Of a stretch of DNA of 64,000 nucleotides, positions 33,707 through 41,521 are shown in pieces. This DNA is from Planctomycetota bacterium (GTDB lineage Bacteria; Planctomycetota; UBA1135; UBA2386). The stretch lies in the NCBI GenBank assembly GCA_016794425.1, contig JAEUHR010000053.1:101799-165798 (forward strand), read 5' to 3'. Each line of letters begins with the position of its first letter. Position 1 is the first letter of the stretch. The notes below the pieces were generated by a model. It did no database searches. It had not been told where the DNA came from and saw only the letters and a program-made list of their open reading frames with translations. The translations under genes and the position numbers were made by a program.

Positions 33707-36270
33707 AGCTGGAACGCCCTCCGGCGGAAGCGCTGGCGCACGACCTCGGCGGCCGTGTTCAGCACGAAGGTCATCGCGAACAGGCACAACGCCGCCAGGT
33801 ACAGCATCCGGTAGTGCGAGCTGTCGCGCACGGCTTCGGGCAGTTCGGTCGCGATGTTCGCCGACAGCGTGCGGAAGCCGTTGAACACGCTGATGTCGAG
33901 GATCGGCGTGCCGCCGACCGCCATCACGACGATCATCGTCTCACCGACCGCGCGGCCGAGGCCGATCATCACGGCGCTGAACACGCCGCTCATCGCGGTC
34001 GGCAGGATCACGCGCACCGCGGTCTGCCACGGCGTCGCACCGGCGCCGAGCGAGGCGGCGCGCAGGTGCTCGGGGACTGCTGACAGCGCGTCCTCGGCGA
34101 TGGTGTAGACGATCGGCACGACCGCGAAGCCCATCGCGATGCCGACGACCAGCGAGTTGCGCTGGTCGAAGGTGCCGAACAGGTTGCCGCGCAGGTCGAG
34201 GCCGGCCGCGGTCAGCAGCGCCGCGAGGCCGCAGCCGAGCGCGACGGCGGCCACGGCGCCGAAACCGAACCGCCGCAGGTTGGCGGCGGGCCCGCGCCAG
34301 CCACCGGCGACGCGTCCGACCAACAGCGCCGCGGCGAAGGCCGCCAACGGCAGGCCCAGCAGGAGCCAGCCACCGAACGCGGAACCGCGTGCCGGGTCGT
34401 CGGCGGCGCGCGTCGCGACCGCGAGCCAGCCCTGGAAGTCGCCGGTGAACAGCAGCGTCTCGACGGCCGGCGCCACGGCGGTGGCGAGCCATGCGCCGAG
34501 CGGCACCGCCAGCAGCGCCGCGGGCACGCGCAGCCGTTCCAGCGTCGGGCGCAGCCACGGTGGCGCCTGCTGCCAGACCTGCGCGCCCAGCAGCAGCACG
34601 CACGGGATCGCGGGCACGGCCAGCAACACGGCCATCAGGTGCTGCGCGACCCACGGCGCGAACACGATGCCGGCCAGGAAGCCGAGCACGACGCTCGGCA
34701 GGCTCGCCATCAGTTCGATCAGCGGCTTGATGCGCGCGCGCGACCGCGGATGCAGGAACTCGCTGGTGTAGATCGCCGCCAGCAGCGCCAGCGGCACGCC
34801 GAACAAGAGGCAGTAGAACGTCGCCTTCAGCGTGCCGAAGACCAGCGGCCACAACCCGAGCTTCGGTTCGAAGTCGTCGCTGCCACCGGTCGACTGCCAG
34901 ACGTGCTCGGGAGCGTTGCCGCCTTCGTACCAGACCGGCAGGAACGTCGTCGCCAGCGTGACTTCGTGGTGGCCCGGCTGCACGTCGTAGCGGTGCAGCC
35001 GGCGGGACCCCGCGACCAGCAGCCCGTCGTCCTTCGGTGCCAGCGCGACCGCCTGCAGCGGTTCGCCGTCGGGCAGGCGGACCGCGGTGACCAGCGCCTG
35101 GGTGGTCGCCTGCCACAGCCGCACCTCGCCGTCGGCGTGGCCGGCGACGAACAGCCGGCTGCGGCTCGACGCGTGCAGCGCCACGACCGGCGCGGCGGCA
35201 CCGGCCGCGAACTCGTGCGCGCGCTGCAGCGTCGCGCCGTCGACGGTGGCGACGTCGGCTGGGCGGGTCAGGAACCACGCGCCGATCGCGCCCTGGTCGT
35301 CGCCGACCAGCAGCGTGGTCTTGCCGTTGTGGAACGCGGCGGCCGTCACGGTGCGGCCCGCCGGCACCGCGCGCAGCGTCTCGGCGAGCTGCGGTGCGTC
35401 GCGGTCGCGGGTGTCGAGGCGCACCAGGCGGCCGTCGCGCCACAGCAGCAGCAGGCTGTTGCCGGTGCCGTTCAGCAGCACGTGGTCGGGCGGCGTGCTG
35501 GCGAAGTCGGGCAGCAGCGTGGCCAGCGGCGTGCTCGAACCAGCGAGTTCGGTGACCTCCTCGCCGGTCATGAAGTCCAGGCGCGTGGTGCGCTGCTTCA
35601 GGTGCAGGATGCCGTCGGCGGTGACCGCGGCGACGCGCATGGCGTCCGGCGCGTCGCTGAAGTCGACGTGCTCGATCGCTGCACCACCGAGTGCGAGCGG
35701 CGCTTCGTGGTGCAGTTCGAGCCGCTGTCGGCGCCACTGGCCTTCGGGGGTGCGTTCGAACAGGTCGCTGCCGTCGACGACGACGGCGCCCGGCGCCAGT
35801 GCGCGCGCGGCCGCCGAGGTCGTGTCGCGGGTGACGTCGTTGGCGAAGGCGACCCGCGCGAACGCGACCGAGCCGTCGGCGCGGCCGAGCAGCACCCGGT
35901 CGCCGTGCCGCGCCACGCAGCGCACCGAGGCGCGCTCGAACATCGGTGTCCGGGCCAGCACGGCGCCGTCGCCGGTCGTGAAGCCGACCACGGTGCCGTC
36001 GTCCTGCAGCAGCCAGCCGAGATGCCGGTACGGATCCTCGGCCAGTACCAGCGGCAACGTCGTGCCCGGCCGGGGGATCGGGGCGTGGGCGTCGGTGTCG
36101 CCCGAGCGCAGCAGCGGCAGCACGACCCAGACCAGGAACAGGCAGACCGTGGCCACCGCGACGATGGTCGCGATGCCGCCCGACGTGATCAGGGCACGCG
36201 CGAACCGATCCGCGAACGCGACCGAACGCGAGGTGCGGTGCGCGCGGCGCAGACCGGTGAACGTCGGCAT
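33703..36270 (-). CDS. pstC: phosphate ABC transporter permease PstC with beta-propeller-like insert
   Basis: An 855-aa permease, more than twice a normal PstC (about 320 aa). After the first membrane helix (about residues 33-56, GIATIVAVATVCLFLVWVVLPLL), some 400 residues are beta-rich. They show repeated short blades such as DDGTVVGFTTGDGAVL, VLLGRADGSVAF, LLVGDDQGAIGAW and LFVAGHADGEVRLW, a WD40/propeller pattern. The permease domain starts near residue 475 (FGTLKATFYCLLFGVPLALLAAIYTS). The EAA loop is at EHLRAASLGAGATPWQTAVRVILPTA. With PstA it forms the phosphate channel. The propeller would face the periplasm, beside PstS. Confidence 0.92.
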   Translation of the reverse strand: MPTFTGLRRAHRTSRSVAFADRFARALITSGGIATIVAVATVCLFLVWVVLPLLRSGDTDAHAPIPRPGTTLPLVLAEDPYRHLGWLLQDDGTVVGFTTGDGAVLARTPMFERASVRCVARHGDRVLLGRADGSVAFARVAFANDVTRDTTSAAARALAPGAVVVDGSDLFERTPEGQWRRQRLELHHEAPLALGGAAIEHVDFSDAPDAMRVAAVTADGILHLKQRTTRLDFMTGEEVTELAGSSTPLATLLPDFASTPPDHVLLNGTGNSLLLLWRDGRLVRLDTRDRDAPQLAETLRAVPAGRTVTAAAFHNGKTTLLVGDDQGAIGAWFLTRPADVATVDGATLQRAHEFAAGAAAPVVALHASSRSRLFVAGHADGEVRLWQATTQALVTAVRLPDGEPLQAVALAPKDDGLLVAGSRRLHRYDVQPGHHEVTLATTFLPVWYEGGNAPEHVWQSTGGSDDFEPKLGLWPLVFGTLKATFYCLLFGVPLALLAAIYTSEFLHPRSRARIKPLIELMASLPSVVLGFLAGIVFAPWVAQHLMAVLLAVPAIPCVLLLGAQVWQQAPPWLRPTLERLRVPAALLAVPLGAWLATAVAPAVETLLFTGDFQGWLAVATRAADDPARGSAFGGWLLLGLPLAAFAAALLVGRVAGGWRGPAANLRRFGFGAVAAVALGCGLAALLTAAGLDLRGNLFGTFDQRNSLVVGIAMGFAVVPIVYTIAEDALSAVPEHLRAASLGAGATPWQTAVRVILPTAMSGVFSAVMIGLGRAVGETMIVVMAVGGTPILDISVFNGFRTLSANIATELPEAVRDSSHYRMLYLAALCLFAMTFVLNTAAEVVRQRFRRRAFQL

Positions 36271-36301
36271 GGTCAGGCGAGGTCGCGGCGGCCGTTCCGG
36301 A

Positions 36302-37300
36302 TCACTTCAGGCCGAGCTTCGTGCGCTGCGCTTCGGCGAGCTTGGCGGTCAGCGGGTAGTAACCGTCCTTGACCACGTCCATCTGCCCTTCCTTGCTCAG
36401 CACGTAGCGCAGGAACTCGCGGCGCAGCGGGTCGAGTTCGGTGTCGGGCTTGTGGTTGACGTAGAGGATCAGGAAGCGCGACAGCGTGTACTCGCCGCGG
36501 TAGGCGTTCTCCGGCGTCGCCTCGACCGGCTTGCTCTTCGTGTCCTTGGCCAGCGGAATCGCGCGCACGTCGGCGGTCTTGTAGCCGATGCCCGAGTAGC
36601 CGATCGCGTACTTGTCGGTGGCGACACCCTGCACGACCGCGGAGCTGCCGGGCTGCTCCTTCACGCTGTCCTTGAAGTCGCCCTTGTAGAGCGCGTGCTC
36701 CTTGAAGTAGCCGTAGGTGCCGGAGGCCGAGTTGCGGCCGTAGAGGCTGATCGGCTTGTCGGCCCACTCGCCGGTCAGGCCGAGGTCACCCCAGGTGGTG
36801 ATGTCCTTCTCGAGGCCGCCCTTGCGCGTCTTGCCGAAGATCGCGTCGACCTGCGGCAGCGTCAGCGAGGCCAGCGGGTTGTCCTTGTGGACGTAGACCG
36901 CCAGCATGTCGATGCTGGTGAAGACCGCGGTCGGCTTGTAGCCGAACTTCTTCTCGAAGTCGTCGATCTCCTTCTCCTTCATCGGCCGGCTCATCGGGCC
37001 GAAGTGTGCGGTGCCCTCGATCAGCGCCGGCGGTGCGGTCGACGAACCCTTGCCTTCGACCTCGATCTTCACGTTGGGGTAGAACTTGGCGAAGCCCTCG
37101 GCCCAGAGGGTCATCTCGTTGTTCATCGTGTCGGAGCCGACGCTCTTCAGGTTGCCGGACACGCCGGCGACCGGCACGTAGCCCGGCAGGGACCGGTCGA
37201 CCTTGGCGGCGGCGTCGACATGGTCCTGGGCAACGAGGCAGACGGAGGCGGCGGCGCCCAGCAGGGCGGTGCGGCCGAGACGGACGATCGGGTTCGACAT
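36302..37300 (-). CDS. pstS: phosphate-binding periplasmic protein PstS
   Basis: A 332-aa substrate-binding protein, first gene of pstSCAB. Start ATG 37300 has a good ribosome site (GAGGAA, 9 nt upstream) and gives a signal peptide (LGRTALLGAAASVCLVAQ). Phosphate-pocket motifs are SVGSDTM near the mature start, EGKGSSTAPPALIEG, and GRNSASGTYGYFKE, corresponding to the family's SGT phosphate loop. It binds phosphate outside the cytoplasm and delivers it to PstC/PstA. It lies 31 bp upstream of pstC. About 127 bp separate it from the divergent gene at 37428, where the pst promoter should be. Confidence 0.95.
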   Translation of the reverse strand: MSNPIVRLGRTALLGAAASVCLVAQDHVDAAAKVDRSLPGYVPVAGVSGNLKSVGSDTMNNEMTLWAEGFAKFYPNVKIEVEGKGSSTAPPALIEGTAHFGPMSRPMKEKEIDDFEKKFGYKPTAVFTSIDMLAVYVHKDNPLASLTLPQVDAIFGKTRKGGLEKDITTWGDLGLTGEWADKPISLYGRNSASGTYGYFKEHALYKGDFKDSVKEQPGSSAVVQGVATDKYAIGYSGIGYKTADVRAIPLAKDTKSKPVEATPENAYRGEYTLSRFLILYVNHKPDTELDPLRREFLRYVLSKEGQMDVVKDGYYPLTAKLAEAQRTKLGLK

Positions 37301-37357
37301 CGAGTGCGTTCCTCGCGTGGGGGGTTCGCGCGGCCGATCCGGCATCGCGCGAGCAGG

Positions 37358-37389
37358 ACCCTAGGGACGCTCCGTTAGGAAATGGTCAA
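37358..37389 (-). promoter_or_regulatory. candidate pst operon promoter
   Basis: Upstream of pstS on the minus strand, TTGACC (37389-37384) resembles a -35 box. A palindromic CCCTAGGG/TAGGGT stretch (37366-37358) lies 17-20 bp on as a poor -10. Just upstream, TCACGG and TGACCA are 11 bp apart, the period of Pho-box direct repeats, but they do not match a published Pho box that I can state. This is the least GC-rich part of the gap. Assignment is by position. Confidence 0.25.
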
Positions 37390-37427
37390 GACACCGTGAG
37401 GCTTGGCGGTGACTCGTCGAAGGCTCG

Positions 37428-37922
37428 ATGAGGAAACGACGCCGCGCGGCGCTGGACTTCGGCCCGCCGCCGCCGATGCTGGCGCCGGCCATGGTTGTGT
37501 CTGGCACCGTTCCGGCCCGCGCGCCGCGGCGCATCGACCCCTACCGGCTCGCGGTGTGGGTGCGACGGGTGACCCTGCTCGGCACGGTTGCGATCGGGCT
37601 CTGGTGCTGGTTCACGCTGGGCACCGAGTGGGTGCCGGCCGGCATGCGAACGGTGCCCGACATCCAGCCAGGGTCGCTGTGTGTCGTCGACCGCCGCGCC
37701 AGCGCCGCGACGGTCGGTCGCGACGTCTTCGTGCGGGTCGACGGCGTGTTGCTGTTGTCGCGAGTCGCCGCCGTCGACGGTGCCGCGCTGACGTTGGCCA
37801 ACCCGGACCAGCAGGCGCCGTGGCCGGACAGCCGTGCGTTCGGCCCGGTGCCGAGGCGCCAGGTCGTCGGTACGGTGCTGTTCGCGATCACCCACGGCGT
37901 CGAGGCGCGGCGCCGTGGATGA
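37428..37922 (+). CDS. S26 signal-peptidase-like membrane protein, catalytic residues absent
   Basis: A 164-aa protein with one membrane helix near residues 47-65 (RRVTLLGTVAIGLWCWFTLG). After it comes PAGMRTVPDIQPGSLCVVDR, which aligns by eye with the type I signal peptidase box (P-S-G-S-M-x-P-T-L-x-x-G-D-x-x-V-D). The nucleophile Ser before Met is Gly here, and the only Lys in the whole protein is K3, so a Ser-Lys dyad cannot form. It is therefore likely an inactive relative or a regulator. Start could be a later ATG (37476 or 37491). The end overlaps thiL by 8 bp, so it is co-expressed with thiL and tsaE. It is divergent from pstS. Confidence 0.6.
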   Translation: MRKRRRAALDFGPPPPMLAPAMVVSGTVPARAPRRIDPYRLAVWVRRVTLLGTVAIGLWCWFTLGTEWVPAGMRTVPDIQPGSLCVVDRRASAATVGRDVFVRVDGVLLLSRVAAVDGAALTLANPDQQAPWPDSRAFGPVPRRQVVGTVLFAITHGVEARRRG

Positions 37923-38832
37923 ACGGAGCTTCACCGCCGGGCTGGCGCGGTTCTTCGCGGCCGCGGCGAACGTGCGCGTCGGCATCGGCGACGACGCGGC
38001 GGTCGTGCGCAACCCGGCGCGCGACGCGGTGCTGTGCTGCGATCCGGTGGTGGAAGGCGTGCACTTCACCGCCGCCACGCCGCCGCGGCTGGTCGGGCGC
38101 AAGGTCGTGAACCGCAACCTGTCGGACCTGGCCGCGATGGGCGCCACGCCCGACTGGCTGCTGGTGTCGCTGGTGCTGCCGCGCGGCTACGCGGCGCGGC
38201 AACGGCGCGAACTGCTGCTCGGCATCCGCGCGGCGGCCCGCGCCGGCGGCGCCCGGGTGGTCGGCGGCGACGTCGCGACGCATGCCGGCCCGCTGGTCGT
38301 CACGGTCACCGCGATCGGCCACCCGGCGGCGCGCGTGCTGACGCGGCGCGGCGCGCGCGTCGGCGACACGCTGCACGTCAGCGGTTCGCTCGGCGGCGCG
38401 ATCGCCGGCCACCACCTGCGCTTCCGGCCCGCCCTGGCCGAAGGCGCCTGGCTCGCGCGGCAGCCCGCCGTGCGCGCCGCGATCGACGTCAGCGACGGCC
38501 TGCTGCTCGACCTGCAGACCCTGCTGCGCGCGAGCGGCGGCCACGGTGCCGAACTCGACGCGGCGGCGATCCCGATCCGGCCGGCGGCGCGGCGGCTCGC
38601 CGGCGGGGACGCCGACCGCGCGCTGCGCCGAGCGCTGGGCGACGGCGAAGACCACGTGCTGCTGTGGAGCCAGGCCGCGCGCCGGTCGTTGGCGGCTGGC
38701 GGCCCGTTGCCGGCGCGCGCGCGGCGACCGATCGGCCGCGTGGTCGCGCGGCCCGGCCTCTGGCTGTTGCGTGACGGTCGCCGCGAACGGCTCGAACCCA
38801 CCGGTTACCTGCATGCGCTCGGTGGTCGCTGA
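37915..38832 (+). CDS. thiL: thiamine-monophosphate kinase ThiL
   Basis: A 305-aa PurM-like kinase that phosphorylates thiamine phosphate to thiamine diphosphate with ATP. Motifs are GIGDDAAVV near residue 23, NLSDLAAMGATP, VVGGDVATHAG and AIDVSDGLLLDLQ, covering the magnesium- and ATP-binding Asp residues. Length is normal. I choose GTG 37915, which gives the usual N-terminus DERSFTAGLARFF; a longer frame from 37834 adds Arg/Ser-rich sequence that overlaps the upstream gene. Its 3' end overlaps tsaE by 20 bp, so translation of the two is coupled. Confidence 0.92.
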   Translation: MDERSFTAGLARFFAAAANVRVGIGDDAAVVRNPARDAVLCCDPVVEGVHFTAATPPRLVGRKVVNRNLSDLAAMGATPDWLLVSLVLPRGYAARQRRELLLGIRAAARAGGARVVGGDVATHAGPLVVTVTAIGHPAARVLTRRGARVGDTLHVSGSLGGAIAGHHLRFRPALAEGAWLARQPAVRAAIDVSDGLLLDLQTLLRASGGHGAELDAAAIPIRPAARRLAGGDADRALRRALGDGEDHVLLWSQAARRSLAAGGPLPARARRPIGRVVARPGLWLLRDGRRERLEPTGYLHALGGR

Positions 38833-39307
38833 GTTCCGCCTGCCCGCCGACCCCGAGGCGACGCAGCGGTTTGGCCGCTGGCTCGGCGCGCACTTGCGGG
38901 CCGGCGACGTGGTCGGCCTCGTCGGCCAACTGGGCGCGGGCAAGACCACGCTGGTGCGCGGGCTCGCCGCCGGGCTCGGCTGCGAGGATGCCGACGCGGT
39001 CGCGAGTCCGACCTACCTGCTGGTCGTCGAGCATCCGGGGCCGGTGCCGCTGCTGCACGCCGACGCCTACCTGCCCGACAAACTGCGTGGCTTCCTCGAC
39101 GACGGTGGCCTCGACTACCTGCTGGACGCCCGTGCGGTGACCGTGGTCGAGTGGGCGGACCTCGTCCACAAGTATCTGCCAGAAAGCACCTTGTGGATCC
39201 ACTTGCACCTCGAGCCCGACGCTGGGCGCCGGGTGCTGGTGCAGCGGACCGAGGGGGACGGCTTCGCTTGGATCGACGCTGCGCCGAAGATGGGTTTCGG
39301 CGACTGA
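38813..39307 (+). CDS. tsaE: tRNA t6A37 synthesis ATPase TsaE
   Basis: A 164-aa P-loop ATPase. Walker A is VGQLGAGKTTLVRGLA near residue 36. Other blocks typical of TsaE are SPTYLLVVEH, LLHADAYLPDK and VTVVEWADL. TsaE works with TsaB and TsaD to install threonylcarbamoyladenosine on tRNA; neither partner is in the window. Start ATG 38813 lies inside the thiL reading region, with a 20-bp overlap. The ECF sigma factor gene follows after 47 bp on the same strand. Confidence 0.92.
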   Translation: MRSVVAEFRLPADPEATQRFGRWLGAHLRAGDVVGLVGQLGAGKTTLVRGLAAGLGCEDADAVASPTYLLVVEHPGPVPLLHADAYLPDKLRGFLDDGGLDYLLDARAVTVVEWADLVHKYLPESTLWIHLHLEPDAGRRVLVQRTEGDGFAWIDAAPKMGFGD

Positions 39308-39354
39308 ACCTCTTGCCGTTCCGCCCGTTGGCAGCGCATCCCCTCGGATCGCAC

Positions 39355-39993
39355 GTGAGCCCGAAGCCCGAACCCGATGGCAGTGTGGACCTGCTGGCGT
39401 CCTACCGCGCTGGCGATCCGACCGCCTTCAAGCAGCTGGTCGACCAGTATCGCGACCGCATGCTGCAGTTCTTCTACCGCCTGTGCTGGGACCGCGATCG
39501 GGCCGAAGACCTGGCGCAGGAGCTGTTCCTGAAGCTGCTGCTCGGCAGCCGGCGCTACCGCCCCGAGGGCCGGTTGTCGACCTACGTCTACCGCGTCGCG
39601 AAGAACCTCTGGATCGACCACTACCGGCAGATGAAGCCGCGGCCGCGCTTCTACTCGTACGACCAGGCCACGCTGCCGGGCGCGGATCACGACGCGCCGC
39701 GCGAATACGCGGGTCCGGGGCCGACGCCGATCAAGGCGCTGGCCGAGGACGAAGAGAAGGCGGCGATGCGCCGCGCGCTCGAGAGCCTGACCGAGCCGCA
39801 TCGCATCGTGTTCGAACTGGCGGTCTATCAGGAGCTGCCGTACCAGGAGATCAGCGACCTGCTCGAGATCCCGGTCGGCACCGTGAAGTCGCGCATGCAC
39901 AACACGGTGCTGGCGCTGAAGCGCCTGCTCGGCGACGCCGCGGCGCGCGCGACCGAAGCCGAGGCGCCGCGGCGCGGCACGGGGGGCGCGTGA
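39355..39993 (+). CDS. ECF RNA polymerase sigma factor
   Basis: A 212-aa sigma-70 family factor of the extracytoplasmic-function group. Region 2 is at about residues 25-95 (QLVDQYRDRMLQFFYRLCWD, DLAQELFLKLLLGSRRY, STYVYRVAKNLWIDHYR). Region 4 is at about 140-195 (LTEPHRIVFELAVYQELPYQEISDLLEIPVGTVKSRMH), with the HTH that reads the -35 box. Start is GTG 39355. The stop overlaps the following gene, whose product has the length and topology of a membrane anti-sigma factor, so the sigma is probably held inactive at the membrane. Confidence 0.92.
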   Translation: MSPKPEPDGSVDLLASYRAGDPTAFKQLVDQYRDRMLQFFYRLCWDRDRAEDLAQELFLKLLLGSRRYRPEGRLSTYVYRVAKNLWIDHYRQMKPRPRFYSYDQATLPGADHDAPREYAGPGPTPIKALAEDEEKAAMRRALESLTEPHRIVFELAVYQELPYQEISDLLEIPVGTVKSRMHNTVLALKRLLGDAAARATEAEAPRRGTGGA

Positions 39994-41456
39994 TGGCTGC
40001 CGACGACGGTGCGATCGTCGACCTGCTGCTCGGCGAAGGTGAAGCGGCCGAACGGCAGGCGCTGCGCGAAGCGATCGGGCGCGACCCGCTGCGCACGCTC
40101 GAGATGGCGGAGACCGTGGCGCTGTTCGAGGGCCTGCGCGAGCTGCGCACCGAGCCGAGCCCGCTCTACGGCTGCCGGCTGCACGACGTCGTGCGCCGCG
40201 CCGAGCGCGCCGCGCCGGCGGCGCCGCGGCCGCACTGGCTGGTCGGCGTGGCCTGGGCCGCGGCCGCTGCGGCCGTGGTGTTCGCGCTGTTGTGGTCGTG
40301 GGATCCGCTCGGCCGCCGCGCGCCGGCGCGGCGCGGCGACCCGGTCGCGGTGCCGTCGGTGCCGCGCAGTCGCGGGCCGGTGGCGACGAACCCGACGGCG
40401 GACCGCGAGGCAGAAGCCTGGCGGCTGGCGAGCGAGCAGATGCGGCAGCGCCTGAGCCGGGAGCCTTCGCCGCGGCTCGGTGAGGCGTTCGAACTGGCGC
40501 TGGTGCCGCCGGCCGACCCGATCGAACGGTGGCTCGACCCACACAACGCGCTGGCGTCGCTGCGCGCCGACCACGAACAGCGTGGCCGCGCGGAGTTCCG
40601 GCTGGCGGCGTTGCAACACCAGGGTGGCCTCGCCGCCGTCGATGCGCGCGTGCAGGAACTGACCGGGCGCGTGGCCGACGAACTGGTCCGGCTGCGCGGC
40701 GGCTTCGTGCCGGCCGAAGCGGCCGACGTCGCGCTCGGCGTGCGCGCGTTGATCGCGGCCGGCACGGTCGATCCGGCGCGTGAGGATGCGCTGGCCGTAG
40801 CGGCCACCTGGCTCGAGGTCCGGCTGCCGCACTGCACCGGCGCTTCGCTGGTCGCGGCGCTGACCGCGCTGGTGGAGGTCGCGGCGGTGTCCGATCGCGG
40901 CGGTGATCTGGTGGCGCAGCACGGACGGCGGCTCGTCGACGAAGTGCTGCGCGCCGATGCCGACACGTGGGGCCGCCGGCGGCCGGAACTGCTGGCAGGC
41001 GGCGTCGCGACGGCGGTGCTCGGCGATGCCGCGCGCGTGCTGCGGCTGTTGCCGGGGTTCGGGGTCGACGCGGCGCGCTGCCTCGCGGTGCGCCAGCTGG
41101 TGCTCGGTCGGCTGCGCGAGCAGCGCGACGCCGGCGACGACGGCCCCGAAGTGCCGACGGCGATGCTCTACGGCTGCAGCGATCTGCTCGCCGCGGCCGA
41201 ACGCGACGAGATCGAGCGCCAGCTGCACCGCTGGACGCCGCTGCGGCTCGCGCCCGACTTCGTGACCGTGCAGCAGTACGCGTGGGGGTTCGAGCCCGGC
41301 CGCATCGGTTTCGCGCGGCTGCAGCTCGCGCTGCGGCGTCTCGCCGTGCTGCCGGACCCGGGGCGGCTCGCGGCGCGTGCCGCCTACAGCCTGTGCCTCG
41401 CCGCGCCTTACGCAGCATGGCCCAGCGCGGCCGCGCACCTCGCCGCCGGCGATTGA
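39993..41456 (+). CDS. candidate membrane anti-sigma factor with large extracytoplasmic domain
   Basis: A 487-aa protein coupled to the ECF sigma gene by a 1-bp overlap (GTG 39990 is an alternative start). Residues 1-75 are a helical cytoplasmic domain (DDGAIVDLLLGEGEAAERQALREA onward, given here only in part by motif LLLGEGEAAERQAL), resembling anti-sigma N-termini without the zinc His-Cys-Cys motif. One membrane helix spans about 83-105 (LVGVAWAAAAAAVVFALLWSW). The remaining 380 residues are outside the cytoplasm and all-helical, rich in Ala/Arg/Leu. No protease site motif is visible. Function as an anti-sigma is inferred from gene order and topology. Confidence 0.65.
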   Translation: MAADDGAIVDLLLGEGEAAERQALREAIGRDPLRTLEMAETVALFEGLRELRTEPSPLYGCRLHDVVRRAERAAPAAPRPHWLVGVAWAAAAAAVVFALLWSWDPLGRRAPARRGDPVAVPSVPRSRGPVATNPTADREAEAWRLASEQMRQRLSREPSPRLGEAFELALVPPADPIERWLDPHNALASLRADHEQRGRAEFRLAALQHQGGLAAVDARVQELTGRVADELVRLRGGFVPAEAADVALGVRALIAAGTVDPAREDALAVAATWLEVRLPHCTGASLVAALTALVEVAAVSDRGGDLVAQHGRRLVDEVLRADADTWGRRRPELLAGGVATAVLGDAARVLRLLPGFGVDAARCLAVRQLVLGRLREQRDAGDDGPEVPTAMLYGCSDLLAAAERDEIERQLHRWTPLRLAPDFVTVQQYAWGFEPGRIGFARLQLALRRLAVLPDPGRLAARAAYSLCLAAPYAAWPSAAAHLAAGD

Positions 41457-41472
41457 CGCGGCGCCGCGTTTT
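41457..41472 (+). terminator. palindrome followed by TTTT
   Basis: Directly after the stop of the anti-sigma-like gene, the self-complementary 12-mer CGCGGCGCCGCG (41457-41468) is followed by TTTT. The hairpin would have only 4 bp of stem with a 4-nt loop, so it is a weak candidate terminator; the TolC gene starts 50 bp on. Confidence 0.25.
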
Positions 41473-41521
41473 CCCTGGGCTTCCCCACGGCCGTCGGGTA
41501 CCTACGCCGGACCGGCACGGC

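Noticed and set aside
37301..37427. A clear Pho box upstream of pstS
   Set aside because: Only an 11-bp-spaced pair of weak half-sites is present; not enough for a firm call.
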